A stretch of DNA of 41,226 bases from positions 1 through 41,226 of the forward strand of contig JBFWYO010000041.1 in assembly GCA_050186335.1 (NCBI GenBank), written 5' to 3'. Positions 1 through 7,636 of the stretch are shown here, piece after piece. The notes under the pieces were generated by a model. It ran no database searches, was not told the origin of the DNA, and worked only from the letters and a program-made list of their open reading frames with translations. The position numbers were made by a program, and so were the translations under genes. Within the stretch, counting starts at the first letter, position 1. Every line of letters starts with the position of its first letter. Source of the stretch: JBFWYO01 sp050186335. Lineage in GTDB: Bacteria; Pseudomonadota; Alphaproteobacteria; Bin65.

Positions 1-87
1 CACTATTATCTGGGCCAGCCCGAACACCTGGCGCAGTGCATGTCGACGATCTTCGACTGGGGTGCCCGCAAGAAGCTGCTTGCCTAA
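1..87 (+). CDS. C-terminal end of a probable alpha/beta hydrolase (5' truncated by window)
   Basis: An open frame enters from the left edge and ends in TAA at 85-87, leaving the last 28 residues. They begin His-Tyr-Tyr-Leu-Gly-Gln and end in a basic, amphipathic helix. The layout resembles the end of the hydrolase at 8867-10147, where a His-Tyr-Gly-Leu motif carries the likely catalytic histidine about 30 residues before the C-terminus. The family call is an inference from this short similarity. The gene converges on the dioxygenase-like gene at 194-1330, with a strong hairpin between them. Confidence 0.5.
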   Translation, partial: HYYLGQPEHLAQCMSTIFDWGARKKLLA

Positions 88-127
88 AACGCCGGGCGCC
101 TGGCGGAAAATCGGGCGGAAACGAAAT

Positions 128-160
128 GGGCGTGTCGGCCTCGCGGTCGACACGCCCTTT
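128..160. terminator. Bidirectional hairpin terminator between convergent genes
   Basis: A perfect 10-bp inverted repeat (GGGCGTGTCG at 128-137, CGACACGCCC at 148-157) has a 10-nt loop and is followed by TTTCCT on the plus strand. On the minus strand the stem is followed by ATTTCG. It sits between the stop codons of two convergent genes, where an intrinsic terminator serving both directions is expected. The T tract is short, so the strength is uncertain. Confidence 0.7.
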
Positions 161-193
161 CCTGTTACGCCGCGCGAAGCCCGCGCGGGCGGC

Positions 194-1330
194 CTATTTC
201 TTGCGCCACTCGTCGGCGTAGTTCGGCACCTCGACCGATTCGGCGACCGAGCTCGAATTGAGCGCATCGCGCGTGTCGATCATCAGCACCACTTCGTTGG
301 TTTCCTTGCGCGCGAAGTTGGCGCCGGTCTCGAACGCCTTCGGCTGCGGGCCGTGCGTGACGCCGCTCGGGTTGAGCGACAGCATGCCCGGGTGGAAGTT
401 GTCGCGCGCCAGGAACTGCCCGCTGTGCACGAACAGCACCTCGTCGTAATCGTCGTTGTTGTGGAAGTAGGGCACTTTCAGCGCGGTCGGGTCGCTTTCG
501 ATTGGGCGCGGCACCATCGTGCAAACCACGAACCGGTCGGCCAGGAACGTGGTGTGGGCCGACGGCGGCAGATGGTAGCGATGGCTCATCACCGGGCGGA
601 TGTCGCGCCAGTTCAGCCGCATCGGCATGATCTCGCCCTTCCAGCCGACCGCATCCAGCGGATTGTATTCGTAGGTCAGCGTCGACACCTGGCCGCGGCG
701 CTTGACCTTGATCTTCCACTCTTCCTTCTTGCCGGGCGCGGTCTGCTGGCGCTTGAACGCCTCGTCGATCTGCGGCGTGCCGAGAATGGCGGGATCGAAC
801 AGGGAGTGCTGGCCGATCAAGCCCTTCTCCGGCAGCTTGTAGCTGCTGTTGGTCGCTTCGATCATCAGCACCGAAAGCGGCTCGGCGCATTCCATGCGCC
901 ACATCACGCTGCGCGGAATCAGGATGTATTCGCCCTCGCCGAACGACATGTGCCCCATGTCGCAGAACAGTTCGCCCTTGCCCTTGTGCACGAACAGCAG
1001 ATCGTCGCCGTCGGCGTTGCGCGCCAGGTGCTTCATGGTGCCCGGGCAGTGCCAGAAGCGGATCTTGACGCTGTCGTTGCTCAGCAGCTCGGGCGCATCC
1101 CACGGCGATTCGTGCTGGCTGTTGAACTTGGTCAGGTCGAACGCGCGCGGCTGCATCGGGCCTTCGCATTTCTGCCAGCTGGTCGGCGGCCGCGTGTGGT
1201 AGATTTGCGTCGTCGGGCCGAAGAAGCCCTCCTTGCCCATCTCGCGCTCGAACGTGCCGTCCGGCAGGCTGGTATGCGCTTGCCGCGTGATCGTGCCTTC
1301 GACTTTGTGCAGCGGAATCCAGTTCTTCAT
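194..1330 (-). CDS. Homogentisate 1,2-dioxygenase-like cupin protein
   Basis: 378 residues, shorter than classical HmgA (about 430-445) but matching the shorter COG3508-type relatives. It opens with the family-like MKNWIPLHKVEG. A double-cupin core follows. The N-terminal cupin holds HKGKGELFCDMG and a YILIPRSVMWRM strand. The C-terminal cupin holds FHNNDDYDEVLFVHSG and VTHGPQP, which correspond to the His, Glu and His iron ligands of HmgA. The first His and Glu are six residues apart here (five in human HGD), so ligand alignment needs checking. A ring-cleaving Fe(II) dioxygenase in the cytoplasm is the likely role; the substrate may not be homogentisate, because no maleylacetoacetate isomerase or fumarylacetoacetase lies nearby. 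The GntR gene at 2042-2764 lies upstream on the same strand, about 700 bp away. Confidence 0.82.
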   Translation of the reverse strand: MKNWIPLHKVEGTITRQAHTSLPDGTFEREMGKEGFFGPTTQIYHTRPPTSWQKCEGPMQPRAFDLTKFNSQHESPWDAPELLSNDSVKIRFWHCPGTMKHLARNADGDDLLFVHKGKGELFCDMGHMSFGEGEYILIPRSVMWRMECAEPLSVLMIEATNSSYKLPEKGLIGQHSLFDPAILGTPQIDEAFKRQQTAPGKKEEWKIKVKRRGQVSTLTYEYNPLDAVGWKGEIMPMRLNWRDIRPVMSHRYHLPPSAHTTFLADRFVVCTMVPRPIESDPTALKVPYFHNNDDYDEVLFVHSGQFLARDNFHPGMLSLNPSGVTHGPQPKAFETGANFARKETNEVVLMIDTRDALNSSSVAESVEVPNYADEWRKK

Positions 1331-1584
1331 TGTTGCCTCGTTAGCGGTCGGCGGCCGGGACGTCCGGTCGGCTTGGGATCTAGGAGCGGTTCAGAATCGC
1401 TTCGGCGGATGGCGGGTCGATCGTCTGGCGCTTGGTGTCGTGTCGGTTCAATGCATCGCCGATATCCCGTCAAAAAGCACGGCAGATGTCGGTCCGCAAG
1501 CGCAGCGAACCTTGCCGCCAGCGATGAGATGCGCCGGCCGACTCGATTCGCGCGCTGTTCTACCGGCAAAACGCCGTAGAGTCG

Positions 1585-1593
1585 TGCATACAT
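1585..1593. promoter_or_regulatory. Candidate GntR/FCD operator half-palindrome (downstream copy)
   Basis: TGCATACAT, repeated exactly at 1719-1727. It is one base from the palindromic core ATGTATACAT found before the hydantoinase gene. The two copies bracket the AT-rich putative -10 boxes near 1642-1652, as expected for repression by looping. This is inference; binding is untested. Confidence 0.3.
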
Positions 1594-1718
1594 GAAGCCT
1601 AAGTGGCGTTGCCGGGTCGAGTCAATCGCTGAATATTGGAAATTATATTATAACTAAGGCAAACAGTACGAATATATATTTCTGCACATGTGAAGTTTCA
1701 CGTTCGTCCTTGAGTTTT

Positions 1719-1727
1719 GCATACATC
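1719..1727. promoter_or_regulatory. Candidate GntR/FCD operator half-palindrome (upstream copy)
   Basis: Second exact copy of TGCATACAT, within TTTTGCATACATCGG, 134 bp from the first. A weaker relative, CGATACATG, lies at 2801-2809 just before the start of the GntR gene and could be an autoregulatory site. Confidence 0.3.
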
Positions 1728-2041
1728 GGTGTTACCGACGAACACCGCCGTCCGGCTAGGCTCGCGGGGCGGCAGGGCGGCTTTGCGTGCGGGCCTGGAT
1801 CGGCAAATTGGCGCTCGATTTCGATGCCGAAACGGCGGGGTCGACGGCGCCGGCCATCGGCGGAACGGCCGCCAGGCAGTGCCTGCAACTGAAAAAAATA
1901 GAACGGCGGCGCCGGTTACCGACAGCCGCCTCGGTGGGAGAAACGACGATGACGTGCACCTTGGTCTCGAATGCCGTCCTGTGCCGGGCGCGAAGCGGCA
2001 CACCCAGCGCCGTTGAATCCGGGCGCTGATCGACCATGCGG

Positions 2042-2764
2042 TCAGATGATCGGCGCAGTGACGGCGGTGAGGTGTTGGAGCGGCGCGTCGCGGTCGGCGA
2101 CCAGCGGTTCGTAATGCTCGCGGATGATCTCCGTGCCCCGTTCGATGTGTTCGCGCATCAGCGCTTCGGCGCGGCTGCTCTGGCGCTTGCAGATGGCTTC
2201 GACGATGCCGTGGTGCAATTGGTGGGCGAAGTGGTTCCGGTCGAAGTCGAACCAATGGATCACGCGCGTGGAGACCAGCGGGATTGCCAGCGTGCGCTCG
2301 GTGACATCGTGCAGGTACGCGTTGTTGGTCGCCTTGATGATGGTCTGATGGAACGTGTGATTCATCACCCGGTAGGGCGTCAATCCTTCTTCGGTCAACG
2401 CGCCGACCGCAAGGATTTTGTCGCCGTCGACCAAACATTGCTCGAGCGTCCGCCGCGTCGGATCGTCGATGCCGGCTTCGGCGAGCAGCCGGCACGCCAA
2501 TCCCTCGAGGGCGCCGCGCACGATATGCGCATTGATGATCTCCTCGAGCGTGAAGCCGCGGACGACGTAGCCCCGGTTCGGCCGGTAGATCAGCAGTTGT
2601 TCCTGGCCCAGCGCCACCAATGCTTCGCGGATCGGCGTGCGCGAGACGCCCAGCTTCTCGCTCAGCGGAACTTCCTGCACATGCTCTTCCGGCCGGAATT
2701 CGCCGCGCATGATCATTTCGCGGATCTGGTCGGTGATCGAGCGTTGGCGTTGCGTGAGCGACAT
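2042..2764 (-). CDS. GntR-family transcriptional regulator, FCD subfamily
   Basis: With the ATG at 2764 the product is 240 residues, the usual FCD length. Residues 1-70 form the winged helix: SEKLGVSRTPIREAL is the recognition region and NRGYVVR the wing. The rest is the all-helical FCD effector domain, with family metal-site residues visible around NHTFHQTII, HQLHHGIVEAI and MREHIERG. These regulators bind small carboxylates and usually repress. Longer upstream starts up to 2956 lack homology and run into the divergent IclR gene. It is paralogous to the regulator at 19390-20127. The likely target is the dioxygenase-like gene downstream on the same strand, judging by GTATAC-like sequences there. 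Confidence 0.9.
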   Translation of the reverse strand: MSLTQRQRSITDQIREMIMRGEFRPEEHVQEVPLSEKLGVSRTPIREALVALGQEQLLIYRPNRGYVVRGFTLEEIINAHIVRGALEGLACRLLAEAGIDDPTRRTLEQCLVDGDKILAVGALTEEGLTPYRVMNHTFHQTIIKATNNAYLHDVTERTLAIPLVSTRVIHWFDFDRNHFAHQLHHGIVEAICKRQSSRAEALMREHIERGTEIIREHYEPLVADRDAPLQHLTAVTAPII

Positions 2765-2888
2765 TCGAAATCGTCCGAAGTTTCTGCCGCGCGGCGCGCG
2801 CGATACATGCGCGGAAAAGGGAGATTGGCCTCGTCGCGGCGAAAAAGTCAATTCAGCGCGTGCGCGATCACGCGTAGGGGAGGATAAA

Positions 2889-3854
2889 GTGGCGAAATAC
2901 AAATCCGTTCGCTCGTTCCGTCGCGGCCTGGATGTGCTTCGCGCGCTCAATCTCAAGGATGGCGCGCGCGTCCAGGAACTGAGCCAGATGACCGAAATTC
3001 ACCGCGCCACCGTCTACCGCCTGCTCGAAACCCTGCGCGAAGCGAATTTTGTCCAGAACGGCTCGGCCGGCGATACCTATCGGCTGACCCCGAACGTGCG
3101 CCAGTTGAGCGACGGTTTCACCGACGAGTCCTCGGTTGCCTCGGTGGCCGGCCCGGTGTTGCGCGATCTGCAGCGCGAGGTCGGCTGGCCGACCAATTTC
3201 GCCGTGTTCCACGTCGATTCCATGGTGGTGCGGGAAACCACCCACCATCTCAGCCCGTTTTCGTGCCACCGCATCCTCGCCGGGATCGTGCTGCCCGTGC
3301 TGCACACGGCGATCGGCCAGGCGTACTTCAGCTTTTGCAGCGAGGACGAGCGCGCGCAGATTCTGCGTGTCCTGCAATCGAGCAAAGTGGCGGATTCGAC
3401 CTTGGCCGCGAACGACCCCTACATCGCGGAAATGGTCCGCACCACGCGCGCCCGCGGCTACAGCGTCAGCCCGGGCCTGTTCAAACCGCGTCGCCAGCTC
3501 GAAGCGCGCAGCGTTTCCGCGATTGCGGTGCCGGTGTTCATGCACGGTCGCGTCGCCGGTGCGGTCAACATCGTGTTCTTCGCGAAGGCGATCTCCGCGA
3601 CGTCCGCCGCCGAGAAATATCTTCCCTTGCTGCGCCGCGCCGCCAAGCTGATCGAAGCCCGCAGCACCGCATTGTCGGAATTGTCGTGGGACGGCGTGGC
3701 GGCGCAGCCCATGCTCGCCGTTCACCCCGCGGGCGCGGCAATGGCGCCGCATGGGCCAGACCGCCTGGCCGTGCCGCCCGGCGAGGGTGGCGCGCTGCTG
3801 CCGCGTTCGCTCCAGGCCAGCGCCGTCGCCACACGGTGTCCGCCGGCGCGCTAG
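2889..3854 (+). CDS. IclR-family transcriptional regulator
   Basis: A GTG start at 2889 follows a good ribosome site (GGGGAGG, 2877-2883) and gives 321 residues. The N-terminal winged helix (about residues 10-70) includes LSQMTEIHRATVYRLLETL. The IclR effector domain spans about 85-260, with TAIGQAYFSF and GYSVSPGLF patterns and a late AIAVPVF strand typical of the family. About 50 extra, low-complexity Ala/Pro/Arg-rich residues follow the usual end. The plus-strand importer begins 60 bp downstream, so this is probably its local regulator. The divergent GntR gene starts 124 bp upstream. IclR proteins sense small organic acids or aromatics and can activate or repress; the sign cannot be read here. 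Confidence 0.9.
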   Translation: MAKYKSVRSFRRGLDVLRALNLKDGARVQELSQMTEIHRATVYRLLETLREANFVQNGSAGDTYRLTPNVRQLSDGFTDESSVASVAGPVLRDLQREVGWPTNFAVFHVDSMVVRETTHHLSPFSCHRILAGIVLPVLHTAIGQAYFSFCSEDERAQILRVLQSSKVADSTLAANDPYIAEMVRTTRARGYSVSPGLFKPRRQLEARSVSAIAVPVFMHGRVAGAVNIVFFAKAISATSAAEKYLPLLRRAAKLIEARSTALSELSWDGVAAQPMLAVHPAGAAMAPHGPDRLAVPPGEGGALLPRSLQASAVATRCPPAR

Positions 3855-3881
3855 CGCCGTTTCGCGCGGACTGCGCGACAT

Positions 3882-3895
3882 CGACGGATCCGTCG
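3882..3895. promoter_or_regulatory. 14-bp perfect palindrome before the livH ribosome site
   Basis: CGACGGATCCGTCG is a perfect dyad in the 60-bp spacer between the IclR gene and the first permease gene, ending 19 bp before the ATG. IclR regulators bind palindromes of about this length, so it may be an operator. It could equally be a chance repeat in GC-rich DNA or an RNA hairpin next to the ribosome site. Confidence 0.3.
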
Positions 3896-3914
3896 TCGCC
3901 GAGGTAAGGGGGGA

Positions 3915-4964
3915 ATGAATCTCAACGTAGCGCTATTTCTTGTGCAGGACGGCTTGGTCAGCGGCGCGATCTACGCGCTGCTTGCGTTGGCGTTCGTCGT
4001 CGTTTTCGCAGTCACGCGCGTGCTGTTCGTCCCGCAGGGCGAGTTCGTCACGTTTGGCGCGCTGTCGTTCGCCGCGCTGCAACTCGGCCAGGTTCCGGGC
4101 ATAGTCTGGTTGCTGGGTGCGGGCGCCGTGTTGGTCACCATCGTCGATTCGATCGGCGCCGTCCGCCGCAACCGTCGCGGCGATCTGCCGCGCATTCTTG
4201 GTGTGCATCTTCTGCTGCCCGCGCTGATCGTCGCGGTCACCGTCTGGCTGGCGCCGCAGAAGCCGCCGGTGCTGGTGCAAATCCTGCTCGCCGTCGCGCT
4301 GGTGACGCCGCTCGGGCCGATCACCTACCGGCTGGCATTCCAGCCGGTCGCAAATGCATCCGTGCTGATGCTGCTGATCGTCGGCGTTGCGGTGCATTTT
4401 GCGCTGCAGGGCCTCGGCCTGGTGTTTTTCGGCGCCGAAGGCTACCGCGTCGCATCCCTGTTCGACGCGAAACTGCCGATCGGGCCGATCGCGTTTTCGG
4501 GCCAGCAGATTTTCGTGCTCGCAACCTCGCTCGTCTTCATGCTGGCGCTGTATCTGTTCTTCGGTTTCACCCTGCTCGGCAAGGCGCTGCGCGCGACCGC
4601 CGTGCATCGCGTCGGCGCGCGGCTGGTCGGCATCCGCACCGAATATGCCGGTGCCTTGGCGTTCACCCTGGCGGCCTTCATGGGCGCCATCTCCGGCGTC
4701 ATGATCATCGGGCTGACCACGCTGTACTACGATTCCGGCTTCATCATCGGCCTGAAGGGGCTGGTGGCGGCGATCTTCGGCGGCATGCTCGGCTATCCGA
4801 TGGCGATCGTCGGCGCGCTCATCGTCGGCATCGTCGAGGCGTTCGGCTCGTTCTGGGCCAGCGCGCTCAAGGACATGATCGTGTTCCTGTTCCTGATCCC
4901 GGTGCTGCTGCTGCTGTCGCTGCGCGCGCATCTGATCGAGGAAGGCGAGGAGGACGAGGAATGA
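3915..4964 (+). CDS. Branched-chain amino acid-type ABC transporter permease (LivH family)
   Basis: 349 residues; the ATG at 3915 follows an AAGGGGGG ribosome site. The N-terminal segment GLVSGAIYALLALAFVVVF is the standard LivH opening, followed by repeated hydrophobic helices. The C-terminal GLKGLVAAIFGGMLGYP region is the family's conserved cytoplasmic coupling segment. It is about 50 residues longer than E. coli LivH: an extra segment around residues 70-125 holds a basic stretch (RRNRRGD) and further hydrophobic helices. It ends in an acidic tail (EEGEEDEE). The stop overlaps the next start by ATGA. It should form the membrane channel with the permease half of the next gene. The substrate is unknown; this family carries amino acids, amides, urea and aromatic or other carboxylates. 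Confidence 0.92.
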   Translation: MNLNVALFLVQDGLVSGAIYALLALAFVVVFAVTRVLFVPQGEFVTFGALSFAALQLGQVPGIVWLLGAGAVLVTIVDSIGAVRRNRRGDLPRILGVHLLLPALIVAVTVWLAPQKPPVLVQILLAVALVTPLGPITYRLAFQPVANASVLMLLIVGVAVHFALQGLGLVFFGAEGYRVASLFDAKLPIGPIAFSGQQIFVLATSLVFMLALYLFFGFTLLGKALRATAVHRVGARLVGIRTEYAGALAFTLAAFMGAISGVMIIGLTTLYYDSGFIIGLKGLVAAIFGGMLGYPMAIVGALIVGIVEAFGSFWASALKDMIVFLFLIPVLLLLSLRAHLIEEGEEDEE

Positions 4965-6736
4965 TCCGCCGCCTCGCGCCTTACCTTGCCCTGGCACTCT
5001 GGCTGGCGGCGCCGTTCGTGATGCCGCCGTACTTCGTCACCATGTCGAACTACATCGGGCTTGCCGGCATCGTCGCCATCGGCATCGTGCTGATGTCGGG
5101 CATCGGCGGATTGACCTCGTTCGCGCAGGCGACCTTCGTCGGCATCGGCGCTTACGCCACCGCGTATCTGGCGACCGTCGCCGGTCTGTCGCCGTGGCTC
5201 GGTCTGGTCGCTGGCCTTGCGGCCACGGCTTCATTGGCGCTCGCGATCGGTTTCGTCACGCTGCGCCTGTCCGGGCATTACCTGCCGGTCGGCACGATCG
5301 CCTGGAGCATCGCGTTCTATTACATCTTCGTCAATTTGGACGGGCTTGGCGGCAACGACGGCATCCACAAGATTCCGGGGATTCCCCTGCTCGGCTTCAC
5401 GCTCGCCGCCGGGCGCGATTACTACTTTCCGATCGGGCTGGTGACGATTGCATCGATATTTACGCTGAAGAACATGCTCGACTCGCGTATGGGCCGCGCG
5501 ATCCGTTCGCTGCGCGGCGGCGCCGTCATGGCCGAAGCGTTCGGCGTCAACACGCCGATCCTCAAGACGTGGATCTTCCTGCATGCCGCCCTGCTGGCGT
5601 CGGTCGCCGGCTGGATCTACGCGCATTACCTCCAGTTCGTCAGCCCGACCGGCTTCTCGCTCAACGTCAGCATCGAATATTTCTTCATGGCGATGATCGG
5701 CGGAGCCGGGTCGCCGTGGGGTGCCGTCGTCGGCGCCGGCATATTCGTCGTCGCCAAGGAATGGCTGCAGGAGATTGTGCCGCGCCTGATCGGCCGCACG
5801 GGCCAGTTCGAAATCATCGCGTTTGGCCTGCTCGTCGTGCTCGGCCTGCATTACGCGCGCCGCGGCGTGGTGCCCCTGATCGCCAAGCGGTTTGCGCGCA
5901 ACCGGGTTCCGGGCGCGCACCTGCGCTTCGCGCCGCCCGCTGCCGCGCCGCTGCCGAAACGGGCGAAACCCGCGCCGGGAGAAATGCTGTTGGAGGTCAC
6001 CGCCGCGCGCAAGCAGTTTGGCGGCTTGGTCGCCGTCGACGATGTGTCGTTCTCGCTCAAGGCCGGCGAGATCCTCGGACTGATCGGGCCGAACGGCGCC
6101 GGCAAGAGCACGATGTTCAATCTGATCACCGGCGTGCTTCCGGCCAGCGGCGGCGAGATCAGCTTTCGCGGCGAACGCATCGATCGGCTGCGCGCGCGCG
6201 AGATCGTGCGCCGCGGCATCGCGCGCTCGTTCCAGCACGTCATCCTGCGCGCCAACCTGAGCGTCGTGGAGAACGTCGCCATCGGCGCCCATTTGCGCGG
6301 CAGCGCGGGCCTCGTGGCGTCCGCCCTGCGCTTCGACCGCAACGAGGAAGCGCGCCTGTTGAGCGAAGCGCGGCTGCACGTCGAGCGCGTCGGTCTTGGC
6401 GCCCAGGCGCTGGAAGATGCGAAGAGCCTGCCGCTCGGGCAGCAGCGCATCGTCGAAGTTGCCCGCGCGCTGGCCGCCGATCCGATTCTGCTCCTGCTCG
6501 ACGAGCCGGCTGCCGGGCTGCGCTACAACGAAAAACAGGCGCTTTCCGACTTGCTCAAGCGCCTGCGCGCCGAAGGCATGACGATTCTGCTGGTCGAGCA
6601 CGATATGGATTTCGTCATGCAGCTGGTGGACCGCCTGGTGGTGATGGATTTCGGCCAGCGGATCGCCGAAGGCTCGCCGAAGGAGGTTCAATCCAACCCG
6701 GCGGTGATCGAAGCCTATCTCGGGGGCGTCGAATGA
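4961..6736 (+). CDS. Fused ABC permease-ATPase (LivM-LivG fusion)
   Basis: 591 residues. Residues 1 to about 310 form a LivM-type permease, with SYIG/NYIGLAGIVAIGIVLMSGIGG near the start and an AMIGGAGSPWGAVVGA coupling loop. A Pro/Arg-rich linker leads to a LivG-type ATPase from about 340. Walker A GPNGAGKST is at 376-384, the LivG-style signature LPLGQQR at 490-496, Walker B LLLLDEP at 510-516, and the H-loop VEHDMDF follows. Such fusions are known in the family, so this is one polypeptide rather than a missed stop: the frame is continuous across the linker. The start overlaps livH by ATGA and the end overlaps the next ATPase by ATGA. It partners with LivH, LivF and the binding protein downstream. 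Confidence 0.93.
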   Translation: MIRRLAPYLALALWLAAPFVMPPYFVTMSNYIGLAGIVAIGIVLMSGIGGLTSFAQATFVGIGAYATAYLATVAGLSPWLGLVAGLAATASLALAIGFVTLRLSGHYLPVGTIAWSIAFYYIFVNLDGLGGNDGIHKIPGIPLLGFTLAAGRDYYFPIGLVTIASIFTLKNMLDSRMGRAIRSLRGGAVMAEAFGVNTPILKTWIFLHAALLASVAGWIYAHYLQFVSPTGFSLNVSIEYFFMAMIGGAGSPWGAVVGAGIFVVAKEWLQEIVPRLIGRTGQFEIIAFGLLVVLGLHYARRGVVPLIAKRFARNRVPGAHLRFAPPAAAPLPKRAKPAPGEMLLEVTAARKQFGGLVAVDDVSFSLKAGEILGLIGPNGAGKSTMFNLITGVLPASGGEISFRGERIDRLRAREIVRRGIARSFQHVILRANLSVVENVAIGAHLRGSAGLVASALRFDRNEEARLLSEARLHVERVGLGAQALEDAKSLPLGQQRIVEVARALAADPILLLLDEPAAGLRYNEKQALSDLLKRLRAEGMTILLVEHDMDFVMQLVDRLVVMDFGQRIAEGSPKEVQSNPAVIEAYLGGVE

Positions 6737-7458
6737 CGCCCGCCCTCGAAGTGAAAGACCTTTCCGTCGCCTACGGCAAGATCGAGGCGCTGCACGGCGT
6801 CAGCCTGAACGTGGCGCCGGGGTCGATCGTCACGGTGATCGGTCCGAACGGCGCGGGCAAGACGACGATGCTGATGGCCCTGATGGGCTTGCTGAGATCC
6901 AGCGGCGATATCATGCATGACGGCACGTCGATCGCCGCGCTGACGACCGAGGAACGGGTCGAACGCGGGATCGGGCTGGTGCCCGAGCAGCGCGCGCTGT
7001 TTGCGACGATGACAGTGCGCGAAAATCTCGAACTCGGCGCCTACGGCCTGTCGCGCCAGGCGCGGCGGGAGGCCAAGGCGACATTGCGGACCGTCTTCGC
7101 GCTATTCCCGCGGCTCGAACAGCGCGCAAAGCAGTTGGCCGGCACTTTGTCCGGCGGCGAACGACAGATGCTCGCGCTCGGCCGGGCGCTCATGGGCAAG
7201 CCGAAGGTTTTGATGCTCGACGAGCCGAGTCTGGGACTGGCGCCGCTGGTCGTCCGCAGCATCCTGCGCACCGTGGCCGATCTGCGGTCGACCGGCGTCT
7301 CGGTGCTGCTGATCGAGCAGAACGCGCGCGCGGCGCTGCAGATCGCCGATTACGGCTATGTGCTGGAAACCGGCGCCATCACCCTGCAGGGACCGGCCGC
7401 CCGGTTGCTGGCCGATCCGCGCATCGTCGAAACCTATCTGGGGCTGGCCCAACGCTAG
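6733..7458 (+). CDS. Branched-chain amino acid-type ABC transporter ATP-binding protein (LivF)
   Basis: 241 residues, normal LivF length. Walker A GPNGAGKTT is at 37-45, the signature LSGGERQ at 139-145, Walker B MLDEPSLGLAP at 161-171, and an H-loop-region VLLIEQNARAAL follows. The LivF type is recognised by GLAP after Walker B and by IEQN in place of the LivG VEHD. The ATG overlaps the previous stop (ATGA), implying translational coupling. It forms the ATPase heterodimer with the C-terminal half of the fusion protein. Confidence 0.93.
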   Translation: MTPALEVKDLSVAYGKIEALHGVSLNVAPGSIVTVIGPNGAGKTTMLMALMGLLRSSGDIMHDGTSIAALTTEERVERGIGLVPEQRALFATMTVRENLELGAYGLSRQARREAKATLRTVFALFPRLEQRAKQLAGTLSGGERQMLALGRALMGKPKVLMLDEPSLGLAPLVVRSILRTVADLRSTGVSVLLIEQNARAALQIADYGYVLETGAITLQGPAARLLADPRIVETYLGLAQR

Positions 7459-7636
7459 CGCGCCGGCCGGTTTGCCGCCCCGCCGGCGGCCCCCCGCGCG
7501 CGTCGCGCTGTGCGCAGGGTGAACCGGCCCCAGGAAGCCGTTGCCGAGGTTTTCAGTCCGTCGCAGGGTGCGACGAGGAACTTGCAAAGGCTCGTGCCGC
7601 CATGGCGCGCGCCCGGCTCTAAGGGAGGAAGAAACC

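Larger units (their letters stand above)
1331..2041. other. 711-bp gene-free region upstream of the dioxygenase-like gene
   Basis: No convincing gene is seen. The part at 1621-1690 is unusually AT-rich for this window and contains two overlapping minus-strand TATAAT hexamers (1642-1647 and 1647-1652) without a good -35. Nine-base TGCATACAT sequences occur on either side, at 1585-1593 and 1719-1727. They resemble half-degenerate GTATAC-type GntR/FCD operators, so this is probably the regulated promoter region of the dioxygenase-like gene. The 5' leader would be about 300 nt. A small minus-strand frame (1327-1593, 88 codons) lacks a ribosome site or a recognisable product. Confidence 0.5.

Noticed and set aside
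62..1579. Long plus-strand open frame (505 codons) opposite the dioxygenase-like gene
   Set aside because: It is an antisense shadow in GC-rich DNA, with Arg/Val/His-rich low-complexity translation and no family resemblance; the minus frame gives a clear cupin enzyme.
1327..1593. Small 88-codon minus-strand frame in the leader of the dioxygenase-like gene
   Set aside because: It has no ribosome site, no recognisable domain and an Arg-rich composition typical of chance frames.
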